Assembly: GCA_036725605.1 (NCBI GenBank)
Contig: DAIMDW010000016.1
Coordinates: 62,001 to 126,000 of the forward strand
Reading direction: 5' to 3'
Source: CALBTQ01 sp036725605
Lineage (GTDB): Bacteria; Lernaellota; Lernaellaia; Lernaellales; Lernaellaceae
Length of the DNA stretch: 64,000 nucleotides
Shown here: positions 34,185 to 44,672 of the stretch, piece after piece
How positions within the stretch are numbered: position 1 is the first letter of the stretch
How the letters are laid out: each line of letters begins with the position of its first letter
Program-made: the position numbers and the translations under genes
Notes under the pieces: generated by a model
Database searches by the model: none
Told to the model about the DNA's origin: nothing
Seen by the model: only the letters and a program-made list of their open reading frames with translations

Positions 34185-34474
34185 GGCTCGCCTTCCTCGA
34201 CGCTCACCAGGTGCCAGGTCTTCTTTTCGGCCTGGGCGTAATCGTAATAGACCAGCAGCCGTTCGCCGGACGAGGCGCGCAGCAGATAATTTTTACGATG
34301 CCGCCGGGTGCGCCAGGTGCGCGCCCGCACGGGCGTCGAGCCGTGGCCGGTGTCGAACCACGCCTGCTCGATCGCGACGATCTCCCATCGCCGCTCGCCC
34401 TCGCTCACCGCGACCGGCTCGGGCGGCTCGCCCGCGCATTCCACTTGCACGCGTCGGCCTACGAACTTGCGCAT
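34178..34474 (-). CDS. DUF6504-like small basic protein
   Basis: A 98-residue cytoplasmic protein, MRKFVGRRVQVE at the start, with RTWRTRRHRKNYLLRA and a GERLLVYYDYAQAEKKTWHLV end, resembling the DUF6504 beta-barrel family; the assignment is tentative. Many Arg/Trp residues suggest nucleic-acid contact. The ATG at 34474 is preferred over one nine codons upstream. Its stop overlaps the next gene's start, so translation of the membrane glycosyltransferase may be coupled to it. Confidence 0.6.
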   Translation of the reverse strand: MRKFVGRRVQVECAGEPPEPVAVSEGERRWEIVAIEQAWFDTGHGSTPVRARTWRTRRHRKNYLLRASSGERLLVYYDYAQAEKKTWHLVSVEEGEPC

Positions 34475-34532
34475 GGAAATATCCCTTGTGCGTATAACCA
34501 AATGATATCAATGGCGGGAAAAAGCGACAAGC

Positions 34533-34892
34533 TTAGAAAATCGCGGCCAGCCCCGGTCGCGAAATATCCGAGAAATGAATGCCGATGCGATGGGCTTGAT
34601 CCGGTTCGTGATCGCCCTCGACGTAAACCACCCGGCCGTTGGCGCGTACATACACGTGTTCGCGCGGATGCGTGAAGCGCAAGCGCACCTGCTCGCCGAT
34701 CTCCGGCTTGTAGGGACAAAACACACTGATGCCGTTCGAGGAGATGTCGTGCGACTTTTCCAGCATGGTTTTATGGCCGACGGTATACAATACAGGAATC
34801 GCGACTTCCTCGCGCATTTCCCGCCGACGGTCGGTTGAATATTCCATCTCGGAAACCTTCTCCATACCTGCAAGGCGCAAAGTTTGTCCCAT
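34533..34892 (-). CDS. PilZ-domain protein, c-di-GMP binding
   Basis: A 119-residue single PilZ domain. Both c-di-GMP-binding motifs are intact: RxxxR as R23-R27 in RRREMR and DxSxxG as D49-G54 in DISSNG. The beta-barrel continues to IHFSDISRPG. Such stand-alone PilZ proteins transmit the second messenger to motility, exopolysaccharide or envelope machinery; the target is not visible, although a polytopic glycosyltransferase gene lies on the same strand just downstream. GAGGG a few bases before ATG 34892 supports that start. Confidence 0.88.
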   Translation of the reverse strand: MGQTLRLAGMEKVSEMEYSTDRRREMREEVAIPVLYTVGHKTMLEKSHDISSNGISVFCPYKPEIGEQVRLRFTHPREHVYVRANGRVVYVEGDHEPDQAHRIGIHFSDISRPGLAAIF

Positions 34893-34927
34893 TTGGCCCT
34901 CAAAAGCAAGAGTAAATTTGATAGATA

Positions 34928-34956
34928 AATATACAAGATGTTGTACATCATTGCAA
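34928..34956 (-). promoter_or_regulatory. Sigma-70-like promoter of the PilZ gene
   Basis: On the minus strand TTGCAA (34956-34951) and TATATT (34933-34928) are 17 bp apart, 36 bp before the start codon. The spacer holds the small palindrome GATGTACAACATC. Confidence 0.5.
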
Positions 34957-35004
34957 GAATAATCACAACATTCGGTATGATTATTGATTTATAGTGTGAT
35001 TCTG

Positions 35005-37590
<2,586 letters not shown>

Positions 37591-37647
37591 GGCGTACCTT
37601 CCTCTTTTCTTATTTCTCTTGAAAAATAAGAATCGCCCCGCCGTTCG

Positions 37648-38352
37648 TCAAGCGCGTTCGTCGTTTTCGCTCTCGTCGTCCAGGTTCATGTCGTTGAGGC
37701 GGTCGATGATCCGGTTGAGCTGGTCGCGGATGGCCCGCGACTGTTGGCGCACTTCCTGCCGGTGCTTGCCCTCCAGAAAATCGTCTTCGACGCAGTCGAC
37801 GGCCAGGCACTGCACCGAATCGACCAATTGTTTCCAGTTTTTATAGAAATTCGTTTCCCGCTTGCGCCCGGCGCCGGGCCGTCGCCGTCCCTTACCTTTA
37901 ACTATTTCCCGCAATTTGCGTACGGACAATTCGCGGTCCGCCGCCTCGATGCCGATCTTGCGCCGCTCGCCCGGGTCGGCCACCTGGTACAACACGCTGT
38001 GGTGCGAGGGCGGCAGCAGCTTCGCCTTGCCGACCGGCAACAGGCGGAAGTTGATCGCCACGTGCAGAAAACGACGTAGCGCCGTTTCGGGGAAGGGCAG
38101 GTCGGCGCGTTCGCACAGGCGGCGAAACGACATGTTTTTCGTGGGATTCTGCGAGGCAACTTCGCCGATGTCGTTGTCGAAGAAGTGCTCGATCAAGTAG
38201 TCGCCGATTTCCTTGGCGCGCAAGGTGAGTTCCTCTTCCATCGACTCCTTGCGTTCGGCGAGCCAGGCGACCGCCGCGTCGACGGTCCGGTCGACCTCGC
38301 GGCGTCCGCTCCGTCGCCCGCTGCGCACCGGATGGCGTTTCTCCTCGGTCAT
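37648..38352 (-). CDS. Putative DNA-binding protein, autoregulated
   Basis: A 234-residue soluble protein. The N-terminus is Arg-rich (HPVRSGRRSGRREVDR), and the centre has a helix-turn-helix-like stretch (LPPSHHSVLYQVADPGERRKIGIEAADRELSVRKLR in outline; anchors PPSHHSVL and LSVRKLREIVKG) typical of ParB/KorB-like or phage-regulator HTH segments. The C-terminal part is a helical coiled region rich in Asp/Arg/Asn. A near-perfect palindrome overlaps its leader, so self-repression is likely. It is followed by clpB on the same strand. Name and pathway unknown. Confidence 0.6.
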   Translation of the reverse strand: MTEEKRHPVRSGRRSGRREVDRTVDAAVAWLAERKESMEEELTLRAKEIGDYLIEHFFDNDIGEVASQNPTKNMSFRRLCERADLPFPETALRRFLHVAINFRLLPVGKAKLLPPSHHSVLYQVADPGERRKIGIEAADRELSVRKLREIVKGKGRRRPGAGRKRETNFYKNWKQLVDSVQCLAVDCVEDDFLEGKHRQEVRQQSRAIRDQLNRIIDRLNDMNLDDESENDERA

Positions 38353-38363
38353 CGGCGCCCCCT

Positions 38364-38385
38364 ACTTTGATGACGTTATCAAAGT
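38364..38385 (-). promoter_or_regulatory. 22-bp palindromic operator
   Basis: ACTTTGAT-GACGTT-ATCAAAGT is a perfect 8-bp inverted repeat, 12 bp upstream of the 38352 start codon. The site is the likely operator of that putative DNA-binding protein and also lies close to the hsp20-side promoter. Confidence 0.6.
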
Positions 38386-38417
38386 TAATTAAATGCGAAA
38401 AAAATGTCAAACGGCCC

Positions 38418-38446
38418 TTGACCGCCCCGGGGGGCGTTCTTATTGT
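38418..38446 (+). promoter_or_regulatory. Sigma-70-like promoter of the Hsp20 region
   Basis: TTGACC (38418-38423) and TATTGT (38441-38446) are separated by exactly 17 bp containing a CCCCGGGG palindrome. It precedes the small frame at 38495 and hsp20. Confidence 0.5.
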
Positions 38447-38494
38447 TTGGACGTAAATAAGACGGACTGCCCAAAGGCAAAGGGGATGTCAACG

Positions 38495-38632
38495 ATGAAC
38501 GCGACGCCGACAAACTTCACAACCCAACGAAAGAAGGCTCGAGTTCTGATTCCGGTTCGCGTCTCGTGGGCATCCCCGGCGCCGAACTTCGCGGCCCGCG
38601 CAAACAAAAGAAACAACCTCGATGAACTATAA
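38495..38632 (+). CDS. Possible 45-residue leader protein
   Basis: An ATG at 38495, nine bases after AAGGGG, opens a 45-codon frame (MNATPTNFTTQRKKARVL to RNNLDEL) whose stop lies in the TAAGGAGG ribosome site of hsp20. It could be a short coupled protein or simply transcribed leader; no domain is recognised. The end of the frame and the start of hsp20 are 12 bp apart. Confidence 0.35.
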   Translation: MNATPTNFTTQRKKARVLIPVRVSWASPAPNFAARANKRNNLDEL

Positions 38633-38644
38633 GGAGGATGGACC

Positions 38645-39061
38645 ATGGCACTGATCAGATGGAATCCCTATCGCGAAATGGATCGTTTCTTCAACACGCT
38701 CTACGGCGCGGAGAACGAAAACATCGACACCTGCTGGACGCCGGCGGTCGATATCTATGAGGCCGACGAGAACTTCGTCATCACCGCCGCGCTGCCGGGC
38801 CTGGCGCAGAGCGACATCACCGTCAACGTGGAAAACAACGTGCTGACGATCTCCGGCGAGCGTCACCTGGAAAACAGCGAAACCAAGGACAAGTACAGCC
38901 GCGTCGAGCAGATGTACGGCAGCTTCTCGCGCTCGTTCACGCTCCCGAACACGGTCGATGTCGACAAGATCGAAGCCACGATGGAAAAGGGCGTTCTCAA
39001 GGTCACGCTCCCCAAAAGCGAGCAGTCCAAAGCGCGCACGATCGAAGTCAAGTACCACTAA
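38645..39061 (+). CDS. Small heat-shock protein, Hsp20 family
   Basis: A 138-residue chaperone that holds unfolding proteins. N-terminal arm MALIRWNPYREMDRFF, then an alpha-crystallin domain (about 33-130: PAVDIYEADENFVITAALPG, VENNVLTISGER and GVLKVTLPK) and a short C-terminal extension ending TIEVKYH; the usual IxI anchor appears as the IEV group. A strong AAGGAGG precedes ATG 38645, and a hairpin follows the stop. Its placement beside clpB on the opposite strand suggests shared stress control. Confidence 0.95.
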   Translation: MALIRWNPYREMDRFFNTLYGAENENIDTCWTPAVDIYEADENFVITAALPGLAQSDITVNVENNVLTISGERHLENSETKDKYSRVEQMYGSFSRSFTLPNTVDVDKIEATMEKGVLKVTLPKSEQSKARTIEVKYH

Positions 39062-39083
39062 GGACCGCTCATTCCATATAACG

Positions 39084-39113
39084 GCCGGCGACCTGGACGT
39101 CGCCGGCTTTCTC
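39084..39113 (+). terminator. Hairpin terminator after hsp20
   Basis: GCCGGCGAC (39084-39092) pairs perfectly with GTCGCCGGC (39099-39107), followed by TTTCTC; a GC-rich stem with a short T-tract. Confidence 0.65.
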
Positions 39114-39273
39114 ATTGCCGATAAAGTCATCCGTGATTTTCTCGGCTGACGGTCGACGAAAACCGCGCTTTTCGTCTCCCTTCATTTTCGGCGACATGAC
39201 GTTGCCGAAAACGGCGGCCCATCCGTGGGGCGCGCTAAAGCCACCACCTCACCAACCACCAATACCCCTCGAC

Positions 39274-39299
39274 CCCGCTTCCCCCGGCGGGATTTTTTT
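39274..39299 (+). terminator. Second intrinsic terminator in the hsp20-39394 spacer
   Basis: CCCGC (39274-39278) pairs with GCGGG (39287-39291) before A and seven T. The spacer 39062-39393 holds two hairpins and no gene; this may be a backup stop or end a short transcript. Confidence 0.6.
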
Positions 39300-39393
39300 A
39301 CCCGCCAGTCGGCTGAATTTCCATTGCTTTTCCAGTCGGCAAGCGGCGAAAATCGTGTACAATGAAAATTGAAAATCACCATAAGGAGGCGCT

Positions 39394-39831
39394 ATGCCCT
39401 TTTGTCCGCAATGTCGAGCCGAGTTTGTCAACGGGATCGCCGTGTGCCCGGACTGCGAAGTGGCGCTGGTCGAGCATCTGAACGAGGATCCCGAGCATCC
39501 GGATTACGAGTACGAAACGCTGACCGAAGCGCAGGGCGAAATCAACACGCGCTTGATCGTCGCCGAGTTGGAAGCGGTGGGGATTCCCTACGTGCTGTCC
39601 GGCGACGCCCTGGGCACCGTGCAAATGTACGCGCCGCACGATTCGAAGATCAGCGTGCCCAAACGCTTCCTGACCCAGGCGCAGGAGATCGTCGCCTCGG
39701 TGCTCGCGCCGCAATCGGAAGAGGAACTGGAGGAGCAGGCGAACGAGGAATTCTTCTGCGACAGTTGCGGGGCCGCCGTGCCGCCCGACGCGGACGTCTG
39801 CCCGGAATGCGGCGAGCCGTTCGAGAATTAA
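39394..39831 (+). CDS. Double zinc-ribbon protein with a DUF2007-like core
   Basis: A 145-residue cytoplasmic protein. A zinc ribbon at the N-terminus (CPQCRAEF and CPDCEVAL) and another at the C-terminus (CDSCGAAV and CPECGEPF) bracket a small alpha/beta core (about 45-105, NTRLIVAELEAVGIPYVLSGDA and ISVPKRFLTQAQEIV) that resembles DUF2007 signal-transducing domains. AAGGAGG precedes ATG 39394. The last bases overlap the convergent small gene at 39828. A role as a ribosome- or nucleic-acid-associated adaptor is inference. Confidence 0.72.
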   Translation: MPFCPQCRAEFVNGIAVCPDCEVALVEHLNEDPEHPDYEYETLTEAQGEINTRLIVAELEAVGIPYVLSGDALGTVQMYAPHDSKISVPKRFLTQAQEIVASVLAPQSEEELEEQANEEFFCDSCGAAVPPDADVCPECGEPFEN

Positions 39832-40040
39832 CTCTTCTTGTCCCGGCGGCGTTTCGGCTTGGGTTGCTTGAACATCTCCAGTTGATGACCGCGCCCGCGT
39901 TCGGGTTGCGTGGCCAGCAGCTTGGCGATTTTCTTGGGCGGGATCGCGTAGAAGTTCTCGCACTTCTTCGGGCAGCGCTCGATGCACCACCAGACATTGC
40001 GTTGGATTTTCGATTTGTGACGTAAACACTCGATGAACAT
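39828..40040 (-). CDS. Small Cys-containing basic protein
   Basis: A 70-residue protein MFIECLRHKSKIQRNVWWC in its first part, with four cysteines (about 5, 19, 23, 27) that could bind zinc or a cluster, and a Lys/Arg-rich tail (KPKRRRDKKS). A GGAGG site lies a few bases before ATG 40040. The 4-bp overlap with the convergent stop at 39831 is tight. Family unknown. Confidence 0.55.
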   Translation of the reverse strand: MFIECLRHKSKIQRNVWWCIERCPKKCENFYAIPPKKIAKLLATQPERGRGHQLEMFKQPKPKRRRDKKS

Positions 40041-40086
40041 GCGGCCTCCGGAGACGTGAGTCTACGCAAGGCCGCCGGAGAAAACA

Positions 40087-40434
40087 ATGCCGATTTACGA
40101 GTACGAATGCGCCTCCTGCGGGCACGTTTCCGGCTTCCTGGAAAAGATGTACGAGCGCCCGCGGCTGTTCGGCAAAAAGCGCCGCTGCCAAAAATGCGGC
40201 GGCAAGAAGCTGCGCAAGGTGCCCAGCGGTTTCGGCGTCAACGTCGAACGCACGCAGACCGAGATGATGAACGAACTCAAGTCCATGGGCAACGTGCAGT
40301 TCGTGCCGCAGGCCCCCGACACCGCACCCACCGGCCCGCCGCCCGGCGGCTGCCCCTACGAGATCCAGGCGAAAGCCGAAGCGGAGAAAAAGGAAAAGGA
40401 CCGCAAAGCCAAAGCGCCCATCGTCGTTTCCTGA
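40087..40434 (+). CDS. FmdB-family zinc-ribbon protein
   Basis: A 115-residue protein. The N-terminal FmdB/zinc-ribbon regulatory domain is unmistakable: MPIYEYECASCGH with the first CxxC and CQKCGGKKLRKVPSGFG with the second. The C-terminal extension (about 60-115) is Pro/Gly then Lys/Glu-rich and low complexity. FmdB proteins are proposed regulators in formamide/amide metabolism but are widespread and mostly uncharacterised. Next gene begins 66 bp later. Confidence 0.88.
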   Translation: MPIYEYECASCGHVSGFLEKMYERPRLFGKKRRCQKCGGKKLRKVPSGFGVNVERTQTEMMNELKSMGNVQFVPQAPDTAPTGPPPGGCPYEIQAKAEAEKKEKDRKAKAPIVVS

Positions 40435-40499
40435 ACCGTTTGAACCCCGTTCGCGCCTGTGCGATAGTCCGGATAATTCAACCGCAACGAAAGCAGGCC

Positions 40500-41879
40500 A
40501 TGGAGCCCGAAGTTATCCCGGTCGATTGCCGCGTCCGCCAACGCCGCCAGGCCCTTTGCTGCGCCGGCGCGGGATTTCTCGTGGCGCTGCTCGGGCTGTT
40601 GTGGCGGCAATGGCCCGACTGGTTCGTCGCCCGCTTCGACGTGCCGTACCCGCACGCGATCATTTTGAATCACTACCATTACCTGCTGCACAAACTGCCC
40701 GACTTGCTGTTGCTCGGCGCGCTCGTCTTGTTCGCGCTCGCCGGCGCGTTGTGGCTGGCCGCGCGCAAAGGCGTGTTCGCCGGCGCGTGGTGGCGGGTGC
40801 CGGTGGCGGTGGAAACGATTTTGTTTGTCGCCCTGCTGGCGTTCGACGGCTGGTTGTCGCATCGCTATTGGCTCGCCTGGGGACGGCCCTTGTGGGACGA
40901 CTACGCGCGCTTCGGCGAGATTGTGCACCTCGCGCTGACCAGCAACGATCCGGCCGTGCTGCCCGCGCTGTGGCGGTTCATCGGCGAATACCCGCACGCG
41001 CCCAGCCCGCTCACGCCCGCGCTGGTCGCCGTGGGCATGTTTATCGTGCACAACGCGGCGGCGGTGCTTATGGCGCTCAACCTCGCGGCGACCGCCGGTT
41101 CGCTGTGGTTGCTGCGCGCGATCGTGCGCCGCGTTTCCCCGGCGACGATCTTCTGGCCGTTGGGCGTGCTCTTTCTCGCCCACGGCGCGACGGCCCGCAA
41201 CTGCCTGTTCATTCAACTCGACGCGATCAACGGGTTTTTCGTGCTGCTGTTTTTCCACCTCTGGTTGAGCTGGCGCGAAACGCGGTCCTCCGATCGCCTG
41301 ATGGCGATGGTCGTGGCCATCGTGTTGGGCGTGTTTCAGAAAACGACGCTCTTCCCGCTGATGGCCGTGCCCACGTTGGTCGAGCTTGTCGAGTCGTGGC
41401 GGGCGCGCAAGTGGGAGGCGAAACACCTCGCGACCGTCGCACTGGCCACGGCGGTCGTGCCGGCGGCGCTGTTCGCGTTTTACATTTACCGGCTCGAGGT
41501 GGGCCGCAATTTCCAGACGCAGGTCGAGCTGATGGGCACCGGCTGGAACATCCTGGATTTCTCGCTCAAACGTTTCGTCTACGCGACGGTCCTGCTGCTC
41601 GCGCCGACGCTGCCGCTGGTCGCGCTCAACCGCGACCGGCTTCGCCCGCCGTACCTGGCCTTCGCGCTGTACATCCTCTTGTTCTTCGGCTCGATCGTCG
41701 CGGTGCGCGGACCCTTCTGGGGCCGGTACTATTCGCACGTTCTGGGCGCGTGGCTCTTGCTGGCCGCGCCGGGACTGGCGTTGGTCGAAGGGGAAAAGTC
41801 CTACCGTCTGCCGCTGTGCGTTTTCCTTGCCGGCACGGCGTTGGTGCAGTACGCGCTCGTCTTCTGGAATCTGATGTAG
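40500..41879 (+). CDS. Polytopic membrane protein, GT-C glycosyltransferase-like
   Basis: A 459-residue protein with about 11 hydrophobic helices from residue 20 to the end. The first periplasmic loop is acidic and aromatic (RFDVPYPHAIILNHYHY), and the segment GRPLWDDYARFGE contains a DD pair, as in lipid-linked GT-C enzymes; these resemblances are weak, so the assignment is cautious. ATG 40500 is chosen because the longer frame lacks a sensible N-terminus. It ends two bases from the convergent ketopantoate-reductase-like gene. Confidence 0.65.
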   Translation: MEPEVIPVDCRVRQRRQALCCAGAGFLVALLGLLWRQWPDWFVARFDVPYPHAIILNHYHYLLHKLPDLLLLGALVLFALAGALWLAARKGVFAGAWWRVPVAVETILFVALLAFDGWLSHRYWLAWGRPLWDDYARFGEIVHLALTSNDPAVLPALWRFIGEYPHAPSPLTPALVAVGMFIVHNAAAVLMALNLAATAGSLWLLRAIVRRVSPATIFWPLGVLFLAHGATARNCLFIQLDAINGFFVLLFFHLWLSWRETRSSDRLMAMVVAIVLGVFQKTTLFPLMAVPTLVELVESWRARKWEAKHLATVALATAVVPAALFAFYIYRLEVGRNFQTQVELMGTGWNILDFSLKRFVYATVLLLAPTLPLVALNRDRLRPPYLAFALYILLFFGSIVAVRGPFWGRYYSHVLGAWLLLAAPGLALVEGEKSYRLPLCVFLAGTALVQYALVFWNLM

Positions 41880-41880
41880 G

Positions 41881-42795
41881 CTAGTTTGCGCTCTCGGCCG
41901 TCTTGACCAGCAGGGTCAACGTGCGGTTGATCGGCGCGTCCAGCGACAACTCCTCGGCCAGCCGGACCACCGCGCCGTTGATGAAATCGATCTCCGTCGG
42001 CCGTCCGCGGTAATGGTCCTGCAGCGTGGCCGACAGGCTGTCGGCCGTGCGCCCGAGCGACTGCTCGATCTGCGTCAGCGGATTGCGATACGGCAGCTTG
42101 ATCTGCGCGGCTTCCAGCACGCCCTGCGCTTCCTTGACGGCCGCGTGCATCAAATCCTTGGCCGCGGGCACGTCCAGCAGCCGCCCGTTGCGCACGCGCG
42201 CCAGCGTGGTGATCGCGCTCACGCCCACGTTGATGATCACCTTGCCCCACAACATGCTCGCCGCGTCGGCGGTGACGGTCGTCTTCAGCCCGTGCCGCGT
42301 GAGGAACGACGCGACCGACTCGGCCCGATCGTGCGCGGCCGGCTCCAGCGCCGCGAGCGTCGTGTCGCCCCAACTGGTGTGCAGTACGTGGCCCGGCGCC
42401 AGCAGCGACGCTCCGAGGTTGGTCACCCCGGCGATGACCCGTTCGCGGCCCAGCGCTTCGCCCAGCAGGCGCTCGCTGCCCACGCCGTTTTGCCACGTCA
42501 CCACCACCGTGCGCGAAGACACCAACGGCCGGATCGTCTCGATCGCCGCCGCCGTGTCCTGCGCCTTGACCAGTAGAAAGATCATGTCCGCCGCGGCGCC
42601 CTCCGGCGCTTCGGCGCGGGTGCGCAACGGCACGATGTGCCCGCCGCTGACGCCCTCCACGCGCAGCCCCTCGGCGTTGATCGCGCGCACGATCGCCGGA
42701 TCGCGCTCGATCAGATCCACCTGGGCGCCGGCGCGAAACAGCAGGTAGCCGATCAGGCTGCCCATCGCCCCCGCGCCGATGATGACTGTGTGCAT
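41881..42795 (-). CDS. Ketopantoate reductase-like (PanE/ApbA) protein
   Basis: A 304-residue NADPH-dependent reductase. The Rossmann nucleotide loop is VIIGAGAMGSLIGYLL (residues 4-19), NGVGSE binds near the substrate, and the catalytic Lys lies in MLWGKVIINVGVSAITTL (about 182). The pantothenate enzyme reduces 2-dehydropantoate; many paralogues act on other 2-keto acids, so the substrate is not assured. The ATG at 42795 with GGGGGAG upstream is preferred over an extended frame. Stand-alone gene. Confidence 0.88.
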   Translation of the reverse strand: MHTVIIGAGAMGSLIGYLLFRAGAQVDLIERDPAIVRAINAEGLRVEGVSGGHIVPLRTRAEAPEGAAADMIFLLVKAQDTAAAIETIRPLVSSRTVVVTWQNGVGSERLLGEALGRERVIAGVTNLGASLLAPGHVLHTSWGDTTLAALEPAAHDRAESVASFLTRHGLKTTVTADAASMLWGKVIINVGVSAITTLARVRNGRLLDVPAAKDLMHAAVKEAQGVLEAAQIKLPYRNPLTQIEQSLGRTADSLSATLQDHYRGRPTEIDFINGAVVRLAEELSLDAPINRTLTLLVKTAESAN

Positions 42796-42931
42796 GCGTT
42801 CGCTCCCCCGAAAGGTCCGTCCTTTATAAAGAAGCGATGCGGCCGCCGTCAAGAAAGCCGCGTCGTTAAAATATAAAGGGTCGGAGCGCGAACTCCGACC
42901 CCTGATTCACGAATCGTCTGAGAAACGAGGC

Positions 42932-43657
42932 TTATTTGGCCGGTGCGGCTTCCGCCGGGGCCGGGGCCGCTTCTTCCACCTTGGCCGGCGCGGGATCGAC
43001 CACCGTGCCGTGCTTCATGATCTTGGCCTTCAACGCTTCCACGGAAACCTGCAGCGCTTCGAGGTCGGCCTTGAGGCCTTTGTCGGCTTTGTTGCTGTAA
43101 TTGGCCAGCGAGCTGCTCAGGTTGTCCAGGTCGCGCACGAGCATCTGGTCGGCGATTTTGTTGCCGATCACGTCGCCGTTTTTCACCATCATCAGCAGGG
43201 AATTGGCCTGCGCTTCGATCTTGGTGTCCATCGATTTTTCCAACACTTCCATGGTCGGCGTCGGATTCACCGCATTGATCGCAATCAACACCAGCGCCAG
43301 GATCGCCAACAACAACGCGAGGCCGGGAACGAAGCCAACGTTTTTCTTTTCGTCCATACGCGTATCCTCCTTCTCCCTCACCGGAGACTCAGCAATTGGG
43401 GTTTCCTTTACATATTTCGGAGCTTCCTGCGTAGAAGCCGCTTTCTGTGGTTCATGCTTGTGGGCGATCGCCTCGGCCGCATGGGGCGGCGCGGCGGGCA
43501 TTTCGGCCATCGAGTCGACCTGAACGTCCTCCTCGATCGAATGCTCTTCCGGCGCTTTCCGGCCGTAGATCTTGGTGTGGGTGATGCAAAAATCGGAACC
43601 GGCCGCGGCGTTGGCCTGGCAGGGGTTCCCCGCCTTGGTTTTGGCTTTACACTTCAC
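42932..43657 (-). CDS. Zinc-knuckle/membrane protein with an internal start
   Basis: A 241-residue protein. The N-terminus is a Cys/His zinc knuckle (KCKAKTKAGNPCQANAAAGSDFCITH, cited by anchors CKAKTKAGNPC and CITH), then an acidic linker, then a transmembrane helix (about 108-128) and a coiled-coil/Ala-Pro-rich extracytoplasmic part (about 140-241, ends AEEAAPAPAEAAPAK-like). I chose GTG 43657 because a GGGAGG precedes it. A second in-frame ATG at 43357, after a very strong AAGGAGG site, would give a 141-residue membrane form. No family recognised. Confidence 0.6.
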   Translation of the reverse strand: MKCKAKTKAGNPCQANAAAGSDFCITHTKIYGRKAPEEHSIEEDVQVDSMAEMPAAPPHAAEAIAHKHEPQKAASTQEAPKYVKETPIAESPVREKEDTRMDEKKNVGFVPGLALLLAILALVLIAINAVNPTPTMEVLEKSMDTKIEAQANSLLMMVKNGDVIGNKIADQMLVRDLDNLSSSLANYSNKADKGLKADLEALQVSVEALKAKIMKHGTVVDPAPAKVEEAAPAPAEAAPAK

Positions 43658-43866
43658 GAGCGCCTGACCCTCCCCAGATACAAAAAAATGCTCTTCTCCT
43701 GAACTCTTGCAACATAGCAATCCACATTTGCCGGTGTCAAGTATCACGATGCGCGATTCGTCGACCGGCCGGAAAAGTCCCCGCGCCGGGACCGTTGCGC
43801 AATTCCCCGCTTTTTGCTAATCCCTGGGCAAATCCATCGCGGCGTTTCGCCGGCAAAGGAGTGTTT

Positions 43867-44379
43867 ATGCGCCTGACCAAATCCCTGACCATCGCGGCGT
43901 CCCTGGCGCTGTTGGCGATTTTCACCGGCTGCATCACTTGGCAGACGGGCGTGCTCAACGATTGGTACACCACGCAAATCGAGAACGAGCAGGTCAACTA
44001 CGAGGTCGAATACCCCGCCGACCAACTGACGCTGAGCGTCTTCCGCGAGGGCGAGTGCGTCACCACCAACCACACGATCGTCAAAAAGAAGAAAATGTGG
44101 CTCAAGGTCTTCGTGCTCAAAACCAAAACCTCCAAGCGGGAAAAACGCGGCGAACCCTTCGCCTGCCGCAAGCCGATCACCGAACCGCAGGTCGCACTGC
44201 AAGCCGGCGGCGAATACGTCGTGCTGCCCAAAACGAGCGAAGACGCCAAACACGCCTATTTCAGCATCGCCCGCACGTCGGTGCCCGCTGGCCTGATCGG
44301 CGCGGCGAGCGAGGAACAACTGTACCTCGTCGTCGGCACGCAGCGTCTGCCCATCGCGAATATCGTCAAGGATTTTTAG
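43867..44379 (+). CDS. Lipoprotein of unknown function
   Basis: A 170-residue lipoprotein: signal peptide with lipobox IFTGC (Cys22), then a beta-rich domain of about 145 residues (EVEYPADQLTLSVFREGECV, QVALQAGGEYVVLP) with no recognised family. No Asp tract follows the cysteine. A GGAGTG site precedes ATG 43867. A repeat region starts 50 bp after the stop. Confidence 0.7.
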   Translation: MRLTKSLTIAASLALLAIFTGCITWQTGVLNDWYTTQIENEQVNYEVEYPADQLTLSVFREGECVTTNHTIVKKKKMWLKVFVLKTKTSKREKRGEPFACRKPITEPQVALQAGGEYVVLPKTSEDAKHAYFSIARTSVPAGLIGAASEEQLYLVVGTQRLPIANIVKDF

Positions 44380-44428
44380 TTCAAGGGTTATTTGTAGGGG
44401 CAACTCCCCGTGGTTGCCCCGGCCAGGG

Positions 44429-44672
44429 AGTGTGGCACACAACGGAATCATCCTGAACGAAGTGAAGGATCTCTCGTATGTGTACGTAGATTCTTCGTCG
44501 CGCTAAGGCGCTCCCTCGGCGGAATGACAATAAATGACAATATACGCAGCACACCTTTGGCTTCGCCAAAAGTGTGGCACACAAAACACCCTCGTCCAAT
44601 GCGCGTCAGCGTTGGATACAGCTTCACACAATGAATGAATCATAGGTCCAGGGATTATTCCTGGTTATTCCT
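44429..44672. repeat. Composite interspersed repeat, copy 2 with an extra palindrome
   Basis: Unit A (44445-44528) and unit B (44599-44672) match the pair at 16689-16847 in the same order. Between them lies a hairpin of the GCCACACTTTTGGC family (44549-44582). The 14-bp word AGTGTGGCACACAA stands on both sides of unit A, at 44429-44442 and 44571-44584. Unit B again ends at the stop codon of a minus-strand gene. There is no gene between 44380 and 44664. Confidence 0.78.
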
